In this document: piece after piece, positions 1 through 6,321 of the stretch
How positions within the stretch are numbered: the stretch's first letter is position 1
Layout: every line of letters starts with the position of its first letter
NCBI GenBank assembly: GCA_947623795.1
Contig: CANQHS010000019.1
Location: forward strand, 1 to 13,769
DNA: 13,769 nt
Source of the DNA: an uncultured Clostridia bacterium
Lineage (GTDB): Bacteria; Bacillota; Clostridia; Christensenellales; UBA1242
Reading direction: 5' to 3'
Notes under the pieces: generated by a model
Databases searched by the model: none
Told to the model about the DNA's origin: nothing
The model's input: only the letters and a program-made list of their open reading frames with translations
Program-made: the position numbers and the translations under genes

Positions 1-1
1 C

Positions 2-3000
2 ATGTACGTGGGCGGCCTCTTCGGCAAACTCGCCCTCAACACAACCTCGACAACAGGCACAGCAAGAGATTTGAAGGTGGAAGACTCATCGAACATTAGG
101 CTATCTATGAACATTGATGGCTCTTATTATGTCGGCGGACTTATTGGTCGCCTAGAAGGCAACCTAGAAGGCGATACATCAGTTGATTCCTCAGTTTATG
201 TTGATAAAAGCAAAGAGGAAGACATAAAAGATGATAAATTCGTCAACAACTTCGGCGGCCTTGTTGGAATGCTAAAAGTCACAACCGGTGGCGGCGCAAC
301 CGTAACTGGCTCTCACGACTTTGCCTTCACAATCAACACCATCGAAAACGAGAACTACTACGATGGCCAAACGCATTATGATGCACAAGAGACATCATCT
401 GAAATATCTTTAACAGCCTTGGCAACATACGCAAATCTTGATAGCTTTACTATTTCAGCAACAAGTGACACAACTTGGTATGGAAAGAAGGCCGATGGCT
501 CATGGGCAAATAATCCATTAAGACCGTCAGATTCTTGGGGTTGGGCAAAAGAATATACAGCATTTAAGACAATGCAACGATGCATACCTCAAAAAGATAA
601 TAATGGTGCTGCATGGGACTATGTTCATCAAATTTATGACGCAAGCAATATCACAGATGTAGGCACAATAAGAAACTTAGGATGGGAAAATAAAGAATTA
701 CCAAGCAAAGGAAATACAACCCAGCTAGGAAGTGCATATGGCGAAGATTATATAGTTTACACAATTTATGAATCAGTTCCGGGTAGTGCACAATTATACT
801 CTCCTATTGGAATTGCATCACCATATGTTGATGAAAATGGTGACTACGCAAATCCTCATAATGTGGATGAAGAGAGAAAAAATGTTTGGGATGCCATTTG
901 GAAGGGATTATCTAAAGCATTCCAATGGGCAAAGGCTTTATTGGGTTTGGGTGAGCCGCCAAGTAACATATATTATCTTGATCTAAGCAAAACTAACTTA
1001 ACATATTTGAATTATAATGCTTCATATCCATATCGAAAAAATAATAAAGACACTGAAGACAATAGTATCACTCCTGAAATTGGCTTTCAAGGAACTAGAG
1101 AGGACTTAAAAGGATATTGTTATCCAATAAAAAGCTATTCACAAAATTCTAAGAATAATACCACTTGGTTTGTGTTCAATATGTTATATGAAAATGCATC
1201 TATGAATGAAATGGAAGATGAGGAGATCGGTGGTGCGACTGATGATGCGATGGCCACGAGTGGTTCTATCTTTACAACTAATGGTATAACGACAAAGAAT
1301 GTAGACAATGCACAAATGGATGAAGATGCGACTTCATATCCATGGTTAAAATGGGTGCAAGGTGCAATATTTGTTGCAAGTTTATTTGCTGGCGGTATTG
1401 TAAAAAGTGGATTTAAGGCTACATGGGAAGCAGTTAAAAGAGCGGTGGCATTTGTAGCAAAACATGCAACTATCTCGTTGCTTGCAACATATGCATTAAC
1501 AAAACTAATTTCTGGTCAGTTGACAGCGGCCGAGAATTCTAAAGTTGTATTTTATAACATTAGAGGAGACACCGTTGGCTTTATGACCACTTCTTATCAA
1601 AGAGAAATTACATATCTGGATGATATTTTAATTAGTCAAACAGATGCCACAATCACTGAAAGTGGCGCTTCATATGGATTCTATTCAACAGTGCGTCCAT
1701 CTGATTATTATGATAAACAATGGTATGTATATTATGATACTGATAATACTGCTATCGCTTCAGATGAATCAGTTGAACGCTCCAGCAAAATTGAAGGTGA
1801 GTCAGATGATTATTATGGGGCTTATAATTGCACATATACAGATCCAAATGGCACTAAATATAACAATGCTTATGCTTATAAATATTACACATACAAGCAA
1901 GGCGTATATTATTGTATATTAGATGCTATGCAAATGAAAGAAATAAGAGGACAATATCCTCCTGACGCTGGGATGAAAGAAAAATCTGACTATATTATTA
2001 ATGGCGGATTCTATTATACCAGAGGTAACTACTCTAATGGCACATATAGTTTAACTTCTCCAGCACCAAATTTAAAAGACAATAAATTACAACAAGTAGG
2101 AAACGATTTCACAGTTAATGGTAAAGTCTGGAATTCAGCAAACGGAGAACCTACAGCAAAAAGCCAAGAAGATTATAAATATATTCCAGTCACAGAAAAC
2201 TGGTTGACAACAGATGAAACATTTGATGTTAGTGATAACTGTATAACAGACAAGGATGCCATAAAACATTATAATGGTTATGGATATCTGCATGGCAATA
2301 TGTATTACACTGCAAAAGGAATACAAAAAGTTAATGACATAGACAATAGTAAGGAAATATTAACAGATATTTCTCCTAAAGTTGCGAAATTTGAATATTT
2401 TGGAACTAGCTTTCCTGGCGGTACTGAAAATGTTGACTACGTAATTCGTAAAGATGCAGATGATAATAATAAAAATTACTATTATACATATAGTGGAGTA
2501 GAAGAAGGAGAAACTGGTGTAAATTATGACTCGCTCACTAGCGTTAGGGAAGAAGATTCCGATAGCCCAGTTTATATCAATATATATCCACAATCGGTAA
2601 CTAATCCTTATAATACAGATGTTGAATCTATGCCTTGTACCATCTATTTCTTAGAAAGTTCAATATTTGGTGATGAATCGGCAGAAGGTATAAGCCATGC
2701 TCCAACTTATTATTATTATGAGGGCGGTTATGTAACAGGTATGGTTGATGGCAACCCTTATGTATACACAAAAATGGATTCCAAAATAACAGTCGAAGAT
2801 GTGAAAGATGGGGAAGTCGTAAAAATTGCATTAGATTTGGCAAAAACATATACAGAAGAGGAAATACAAAACTTTAGTGACTCTTTGCAACAGGTGTTTA
2901 AGGATAATGAGTTCTCCTATCCTACTATCTGGGTTTATGATAAAGATGGAAACTCTGAATTGATAACTTGGCAACAAGTTGATGACTATAGCGATTGGTA

Positions 3001-3451
3001 TGTTGAAAATCCTAAAATTTTATTCTCAGATACTAATAGAGAAATGTATAAAGTTTCCAAATATTATATGACAGACAATGGCAATCTATATATGATTTCT
3101 CATAATAGCTCATTAGGTGAAGATGGATTGTTAAATTTCATTTATTTAACATATCCAGGTGGATCTGTTGATGGATTTTATAATTACAACAAGTATTGTA
3201 TGAATTATGAAACTCAATTCTATACGAGATATAAATATGGAAATAGCGATATATTTAGAAACGGAATATCGTGGCCATTAACCAGTGGTGACAGTAGTGG
3301 ATTCTTTATATTTAAAGCAAGTATGTCTAGGCCTAATAATAAAACAACTTATTTCAATGAAGCATGTAAAGTTGTATTAGGAGGAGGTCAAGACTTATAC
3401 GATAGAGGAGTAGATACTGAGAAAAAAGTTGGCGAATTTAAAATAAATTAA
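2..3451 (+). CDS. GLUG-repeat surface protein, C-terminal part (5' end outside window)
   Basis: The frame is open from the left edge. The Met at base 2 lies inside a GLUG repeat and has no ribosome binding site, so the true start is upstream. Three GLUG cores are visible at residues 2-10 (YVGGLFGKL), 43-51 (YVGGLIGRL) and 83-91 (NFGGLVGML); such repeats normally form rungs of a right-handed beta-helix in secreted proteins. After about residue 120 I recognise no family. Residues 293-318 look amphipathic (WDAIWKGLSKAFQWAKALLG). Residues 447-466 and 485-505 are hydrophobic enough to enter a membrane. Residues 560-1110 are very rich in Tyr, Gly, Asn and Asp, with irregular units such as KYYTYKQGVYYC and YYYYEGGYVTGM. 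No LPXTG motif, SLH domain or C-terminal membrane anchor is seen; the protein ends KKVGEFKIN. Base composition falls from 47% GC in the first 360 bases to 25-30% in sampled later lines. Probably an exported adhesin-like or structural protein; function unknown. Confidence 0.85.
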   Translation: MYVGGLFGKLALNTTSTTGTARDLKVEDSSNIRLSMNIDGSYYVGGLIGRLEGNLEGDTSVDSSVYVDKSKEEDIKDDKFVNNFGGLVGMLKVTTGGGATVTGSHDFAFTINTIENENYYDGQTHYDAQETSSEISLTALATYANLDSFTISATSDTTWYGKKADGSWANNPLRPSDSWGWAKEYTAFKTMQRCIPQKDNNGAAWDYVHQIYDASNITDVGTIRNLGWENKELPSKGNTTQLGSAYGEDYIVYTIYESVPGSAQLYSPIGIASPYVDENGDYANPHNVDEERKNVWDAIWKGLSKAFQWAKALLGLGEPPSNIYYLDLSKTNLTYLNYNASYPYRKNNKDTEDNSITPEIGFQGTREDLKGYCYPIKSYSQNSKNNTTWFVFNMLYENASMNEMEDEEIGGATDDAMATSGSIFTTNGITTKNVDNAQMDEDATSYPWLKWVQGAIFVASLFAGGIVKSGFKATWEAVKRAVAFVAKHATISLLATYALTKLISGQLTAAENSKVVFYNIRGDTVGFMTTSYQREITYLDDILISQTDATITESGASYGFYSTVRPSDYYDKQWYVYYDTDNTAIASDESVERSSKIEGESDDYYGAYNCTYTDPNGTKYNNAYAYKYYTYKQGVYYCILDAMQMKEIRGQYPPDAGMKEKSDYIINGGFYYTRGNYSNGTYSLTSPAPNLKDNKLQQVGNDFTVNGKVWNSANGEPTAKSQEDYKYIPVTENWLTTDETFDVSDNCITDKDAIKHYNGYGYLHGNMYYTAKGIQKVNDIDNSKEILTDISPKVAKFEYFGTSFPGGTENVDYVIRKDADDNNKNYYYTYSGVEEGETGVNYDSLTSVREEDSDSPVYINIYPQSVTNPYNTDVESMPCTIYFLESSIFGDESAEGISHAPTYYYYEGGYVTGMVDGNPYVYTKMDSKITVEDVKDGEVVKIALDLAKTYTEEEIQNFSDSLQQVFKDNEFSYPTIWVYDKDGNSELITWQQVDDYSDWYVENPKILFSDTNREMYKVSKYYMTDNGNLYMISHNSSLGEDGLLNFIYLTYPGGSVDGFYNYNKYCMNYETQFYTRYKYGNSDIFRNGISWPLTSGDSSGFFIFKASMSRPNNKTTYFNEACKVVLGGGQDLYDRGVDTEKKVGEFKIN

Positions 3452-3475
3452 AAAGGGCTAATGTTAGCCCTTTTT
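3450..3475. terminator. Bidirectional intrinsic terminator between convergent genes
   Basis: An 11-bp perfect stem (AAAAAGGGCTA at 3450-3460 with TAGCCCTTTTT at 3465-3475) closes a 4-base loop. It has an A tract on the left and a T tract on the right, so it can end transcription from both sides. It overlaps the last bases of the GLUG gene stop codon and lies directly beside the stop of the lipoprotein gene (3477-3479, minus strand). Confidence 0.9.
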
Positions 3476-3476
3476 A

Positions 3477-4472
3477 TTATATATGATCACTATAGTTTGA
3501 CAATCTATAATAATTTGTGGTGTTGAATGATGTAAGATCTTCATAAGTGGTTTTGAATTCGTCAAGATTTAGCGGAGTGCTTCTATTGATATATTTTGCG
3601 GTGAATATATCGGAATATTTAAATCCAGCATTTCGTGCGGGTTTTAATTTTAGTATTCGTGCTCTAGGCGTTGATATGATTTTATATGGATTAGGATAAA
3701 TTTTTATCGATAATGATTCTTCATCATAATCTAATAAGTCAAACGTTGCTTCTGAATTTCCCAAAATGTTTAACATGTCTATGTCGTCTTTAATATCTTG
3801 TAATAGAACGTTATATGTTTCAACATCGATTTTCGTGAAACTTTCTACTTTAGCATCTTGCAAATTGTCCAACTCTTGAATAAAGAATCCAGATTGAATG
3901 TATGACCCTTTATGTAACATATATAACTCATCATATTCTTTATCTGTTAGATTATAACTCAACAAATAATTTGCATAATAGTTGTCTGGAGAGTGTTGGG
4001 TTTCTGCCTTTACTGACAAATACAATTTGTTTTTGTTTTCGTTCTTAACATATGCCATGCATTCACATTTTAAAGTTTCGTTTTTATATGCTGCAACATC
4101 ATATCCGTTTTCTTCAAGAAATCTATATGGAATGTTTTGCACAGATTGGTCTAAAACGAAATCTTTTTTGTGACTTTCAAGCAAATCATTATAGTAGCTC
4201 TTTTTCAAAACGTTTTGGAGGATTTGGCTGTATTGGCTGTATGGGTCGGTGGGGTCGGTGTTGTTGCCGCCATTGCCGTTGTCGGTTGGGCCGGTTATGG
4301 TGTGGTCGGGGTCGTTGGGAGTGTTTGGATTTGTTGCAGGGCGGCACGCAGTTGCACCAACCGCGATGGTCAATCCCATTGCAAATGCCAAGCCAGATTT
4401 AACAATTTTGCTTTTTCTAACCGTTTCCGCAAAATGTTTCAATTTTTCACTCAATTTTGATATTAAACTCAT
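3477..4472 (-). CDS. Putative lipoprotein, unknown function
   Basis: This 331-residue protein has a charged N-region (residues 1-25), a hydrophobic stretch (26-42, SGLAFAMGLTIAVGATA) and Cys43 in the context ATA-C. That is an acceptable though not ideal lipobox, so the mature protein is probably lipid-anchored on the outer face of the membrane. Residues 44-80 are a Pro/Asn/Asp/Gly/Thr-rich, probably disordered tether. Residues 81-331 form a mixed, soluble, Tyr- and Asp-rich domain that I do not recognise; Cys136 and Cys138 lie close together. The start at 4472 has an AAGGGAGAG ribosome binding site at 4477-4485 and a consensus promoter just upstream. The gene converges on the GLUG-protein gene and shares its terminator. 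A substrate-binding or surface-scaffold role is possible, but nothing seen decides it. Confidence 0.8.
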   Translation of the reverse strand: MSLISKLSEKLKHFAETVRKSKIVKSGLAFAMGLTIAVGATACRPATNPNTPNDPDHTITGPTDNGNGGNNTDPTDPYSQYSQILQNVLKKSYYNDLLESHKKDFVLDQSVQNIPYRFLEENGYDVAAYKNETLKCECMAYVKNENKNKLYLSVKAETQHSPDNYYANYLLSYNLTDKEYDELYMLHKGSYIQSGFFIQELDNLQDAKVESFTKIDVETYNVLLQDIKDDIDMLNILGNSEATFDLLDYDEESLSIKIYPNPYKIISTPRARILKLKPARNAGFKYSDIFTAKYINRSTPLNLDEFKTTYEDLTSFNTTNYYRLSNYSDHI

Positions 4473-4495
4473 ATTTCTCTCCCTTATTTTTTTTC

Positions 4496-4524
4496 ATTAT
4501 AGCACTCTAAAAGTGGCTTGTCAA
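4496..4524 (-). promoter_or_regulatory. Sigma-A-type promoter of the lipoprotein gene
   Basis: Read on the minus strand: TTGACA (4519-4524), a 17-base spacer, then TATAAT (4496-4501). Both hexamers match the consensus exactly. The expected transcript start is near 4489, giving a very short leader of about 16 bases that contains the AAGGGAGAG ribosome binding site. Confidence 0.85.
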
Positions 4525-4537
4525 CCCCCAAAAGGAT

Positions 4538-4587
4538 AAAATTTTGCGTGTAAAATTAAAAATTTTGCGTTTTTGTCGAAATTTTGC
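4538..4587. repeat. Short direct repeats AAAATTTTGCGT upstream of the lipoprotein promoter
   Basis: AAAATTTTGCGT occurs at 4538-4549 and again at 4559-4570, 21 bases apart (two helical turns). A shorter copy, AAATTTTGC, lies at 4579-4587. The first copy ends 13 bases upstream of the lipoprotein -35 box on the minus strand, where an activator site or AT-rich UP-type element would sit. The motif is AT-rich and could be chance in this genome. Confidence 0.45.
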
Positions 4588-4591
4588 CTTC

Positions 4592-4631
4592 TGTCATACA
4601 CTGTCACCCTGAGCGTAGCCGAATGGGTCCC
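4592..4631 (+). repeat. Partial copies of a dispersed 'TGTCA-CC-GAG' repeat
   Basis: TGTCATAC at 4592-4599 and TGTCACCCTGAGCGTAGCCG from 4602 resemble the ends of the larger inverted-repeat element just downstream. The copy from 4602 continues to about 4631 with GGGTCCC. Sequences of this kind (TGTCA-CCTGAGCG-AGCCGAA-GGATC) are familiar as dispersed intergenic repeats in Clostridia and some other gut bacteria. That statement is from memory, not from a search. Confidence 0.55.
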
Positions 4632-4636
4632 CTAAG

Positions 4637-4886
4637 TGTCATACCGACCAAGTGAGCAAGGCGAACGCGCGGAGTGTATCCCTCAATCCTCTTTTATATA
4701 ACTTTTAAAGAGTTAATGAAATGCTCTTTAAAAGTAAGAGGAGTGCCCGCCGCTATCGGGGTCCCCACAAGAACTAGTTTCGAAGTGGGGTTATTATGCT
4801 ACAATTGCGAGTTCACGAGCAATTTAGCAATAAGGCGTGGCACGACGAGATACACTCGACTCCGCTACGCTTCGCTCGGTATGACA
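4637..4886. repeat. 250-base inverted-repeat element, non-coding, MITE-like
   Basis: The ends are an 11-base perfect inverted repeat: TGTCATACCGA (4637-4647) and TCGGTATGACA (4876-4886). A second pair lies inside: GAGTGTATC (4672-4680) and GATACACTC (4849-4857). Within the element are further stems: ACTTTTAAAGAG / CTCTTTAAAAGT (4701-4712 / 4724-4735, extended by CCTCTT / AAGAGG at 4688-4693 / 4736-4741) and CCCCAC / GTGGGG (4763-4768 / 4785-4790). It is clearly GC-richer than its surroundings. No target-site duplication or transposase was found. It could be a miniature mobile element or a REP-like folded repeat. It ends 60 bases upstream of the rplJ promoter. Confidence 0.65.
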
Positions 4887-4945
4887 TGTGCCGCCGCTCC
4901 ACTTAGTATGAACATAAAAATTTTCAAAAAATTTGTGGAAAGGGC

Positions 4946-4974
4946 TTGACAGCGGCGTTTTTATTGTGTATAAT
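4946..4974 (+). promoter_or_regulatory. Consensus sigma-A promoter of rplJ-rplL
   Basis: TTGACA (4946-4951), a 17-base spacer and TATAAT (4969-4974), with both hexamers perfect. Transcription should begin near 4981, directly before the folded L10 leader. A promoter this close to consensus suits a highly expressed ribosomal protein operon. Confidence 0.93.
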
Positions 4975-4980
4975 AGCGCT

Positions 4981-5110
4981 AGTTAAATAAAAAATCTTGC
5001 CAAAGACCACAAGTGCCTTGCGCGTAAAACTTATGTTGCTTGTGTAGGAGAGAAAAGAATGTCGAAATATTTGAATTCCTTTTGTCTTGGCAAAAGGGAT
5101 TTTTATTTAC
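4981..5110 (+). ncRNA. Ribosomal protein L10 leader with transcription attenuator
   Basis: The leader lies between the promoter and rplJ, where Bacillota carry the L10-binding leader. A long-range helix joins TTGCCAAAGAC (4997-5007) to GTCTTGGCAA (5084-5093), with A5004 bulged. Inside it, CACAAG (5008-5013) pairs with CTTGTG (5039-5044). The 3' part can instead form an intrinsic terminator: ATTCCTTTTG (5075-5084) with CAAAAGGGAT (5091-5100), then TTTTATTT. The long helix and the terminator share 5084 and 5091-5093, so they exclude each other. In Bacillus subtilis, excess L10-L12 complex promotes termination at the comparable site; which fold L10 favours here cannot be decided by eye. A further stem, GCAAAAT / ATTTTGC (5114-5120 / 5129-5135), lies just before the rplJ ribosome binding site. 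Confidence 0.85.
5075..5108 (+). terminator. Attenuator terminator hairpin in the L10 leader
   Basis: A 10-bp stem with one G-T pair (5075-5084 with 5091-5100) and a 6-base loop is followed by TTTTATTT. It sits before rplJ, so it can only act as a conditional terminator of the operon, in competition with the long-range leader helix. Confidence 0.78.
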
Positions 5111-5160
5111 AAAGCAAAATGGCCAACGATTTTGCATTTTAGCATAAAGGAGGATTTAAA

Positions 5161-5649
5161 GTGTCAGCAAATTTAGAACTCAAAAAGAGTGCGGTAGAAG
5201 AAATCAAAAAGTTGATTTCCGATTCGAAATCGATTGTTTTGTTGGACTATCGTGGCATAACGGTTAGCCAAGACACGGCTTTGAGAAAAACTCTCCGTGA
5301 CAACAGCGTTGTTTACAAAGTCATCAAAAACACATTGTTCAAAAAGGCTTGCGAACAACTCAACATCACCGGGTTTGACGAAGCTTTGAACGGCACAACC
5401 GCTTTTGCATTTGGATTTAATGATGAAACAGTGGCACCAAGGCTAATTAAATCTGCCATGAAGGACTATCAAACTTTGAAAATCAAAGCAGGTTACTATA
5501 ATGGCAATGCAATTAGCGAAAACGAAGTTGTTACTCTTGCATCAATTCCAAGCAAAGAAGTGCTTGTTGCGAAATTACTATATGTCCTCAATGCACCAGT
5601 TTCAAGTCTTGCTCGTGCATTTAAAGCAATCGCAGATAAAAAGGCTTAA
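5161..5649 (+). CDS. rplJ: 50S ribosomal protein L10
   Basis: The 162-residue product has the normal length for bacterial L10 (uL10). It carries the rRNA-binding N-terminal domain with LDYRG (28-32) and YKVIKNTLFKKA (52-63), and a C-terminal helix (about 130-160, KEVLVAKLLYVLNAP, LARAFKAIADKK) on which L7/L12 dimers dock. It anchors the ribosomal stalk to 23S rRNA and, as the L10-L12 complex, represses its own operon through the leader. Translation starts at GTG, supported by the strong ribosome binding site AAAGGAGGA (5146-5154) six bases upstream. rplL follows after 55 bases. The usual upstream neighbours rplK and rplA are not adjacent here. Confidence 0.98.
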   Translation: MSANLELKKSAVEEIKKLISDSKSIVLLDYRGITVSQDTALRKTLRDNSVVYKVIKNTLFKKACEQLNITGFDEALNGTTAFAFGFNDETVAPRLIKSAMKDYQTLKIKAGYYNGNAISENEVVTLASIPSKEVLVAKLLYVLNAPVSSLARAFKAIADKKA

Positions 5650-5652
5650 CAC

Positions 5653-5675
5653 GAAAAGAGAGCATCTTTCTCGTA
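5653..5675 (+). other. Possible small stem-loop between rplJ and rplL
   Basis: ACGAAAAG (about 5651-5658) can pair with CTTTCTCGT (about 5666-5674) with one bulged base. It has no T tract, so it is not a terminator. It may affect transcript stability or the higher translation that rplL needs, but a stem this small could be chance. Confidence 0.3.
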
Positions 5676-5704
5676 ATTTAAATTTAAAAAGGAGAATATA
5701 AACA

Positions 5705-6085
5705 ATGGCAAAATTAACTAATCAAGAAATCATTGACAGCGTTAAGGAAATGACAGTTGTTGAACTTAACGAACTTGTTAAAGCATTAGAAGAAGAATTC
5801 GGCGTTAGTGCCGCAGCAGCAGTTGTTGCTGGTCCAGCAGCAGCCGGCGAAGCAGCTCCAGCCGCTGAAGAAAAAACTGAATTTAACGTGATTTTGAAAG
5901 AAGTTGGCGCAAACAAAATCGCAGTTATTAAGGCAGTGCGTGAAGCTACTGGCTTAGGCTTGATGGAAGCCAAAACTTTGGTTGAAACTCCAAATTCAAC
6001 CATTAAAGAAAATGTGCCAGTTGCAGACGCAAAAGCTTTGGAAGAAGCTTTGAAAGCTGCTGGTGCAACAGTTGAACTTAAATAA
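5705..6085 (+). CDS. rplL: 50S ribosomal protein L7/L12
   Basis: A 126-residue protein of standard L7/L12 layout. The N-terminal dimerisation and L10-binding domain spans residues 1-32 (ELNELVKALEEEFGV). A flexible Ala/Pro/Gly-rich hinge covers about 33-57 (SAAAAVVAGPAAAGEAAPAA). The C-terminal factor-binding domain (58-126) contains KIAVIKAVREATGLGLMEAK, which recruits and stimulates translation GTPases. It is present in several copies per ribosome. The start at 5705 is preceded by AAAAAGGAGA (5686-5695). It is co-transcribed with rplJ and ends at its own terminator, so rpoB does not follow as it does in many Bacillota. Confidence 0.98.
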   Translation: MAKLTNQEIIDSVKEMTVVELNELVKALEEEFGVSAAAAVVAGPAAAGEAAPAAEEKTEFNVILKEVGANKIAVIKAVREATGLGLMEAKTLVETPNSTIKENVPVADAKALEEALKAAGATVELK

Positions 6086-6095
6086 TTCTTTATGC

Positions 6096-6127
6096 GAAAA
6101 AGCACACCTTTGGGTGTGTTTTTTATT
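6096..6127 (+). terminator. Intrinsic terminator of the rplJ-rplL operon
   Basis: The stem CACACC (6103-6108) / GGTGTG (6113-6118) has a 4-base loop, is extended outward by A-T and G-T pairs, and is followed by a T run from 6119. It lies about 10 bases after the rplL stop codon. Confidence 0.92.
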
Positions 6128-6321
6128 TTGTTTTTTTATTTTAAATTTTAATTTTTATAATTTAAATGCGATTTTTTATTTTAATTTATTTTGCTATTTT
6201 ATAGGCACAAATTTATCATTAATATAAATGAAAAATTTTTTAATTTTTAAAATTTTAATTGAATTTTTCAATATTTTTTTAATTTTTAACGCAATTTTTT
6301 TAATTTTTTAAAATTTTTTTA
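6121..6321. other. Extremely AT-rich intergenic tract between convergent genes
   Basis: Counted by eye, bases 6121-6300 hold 17 G or C out of 180 (about 9%). The tract is made of T and A runs such as TTTTTAATTTTTAA. It separates the rplL terminator from the end of comFC. No gene, no GC-bearing hairpin and no clear comFC terminator on the minus strand was seen. The last comFC codons (Lys/Asn run) are drawn from this tract. Confidence 0.7.

Noticed and set aside
2..4. ATG at base 2 as the true start of the first gene
   Set aside because: The codon lies inside a GLUG repeat core, with no upstream sequence, ribosome binding site or signal peptide following it.
4052..4539. Several plus-strand frames opposite the lipoprotein gene
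   Set aside because: They are shadows of its Asn/Pro/Asp-rich linker and signal region, which give GC-rich open frames on the other strand.
4592..4886. CRISPR-like repeat cluster
   Set aside because: Copies are few, unequal in spacing and inverted relative to each other. There are no regular spacers and no cas genes.
4674..4949. Plus-strand open frame of 91 codons
   Set aside because: It lies inside the folded repeat element and runs into the rplJ promoter. It has no ribosome binding site and its composition follows the repeat, not a protein.
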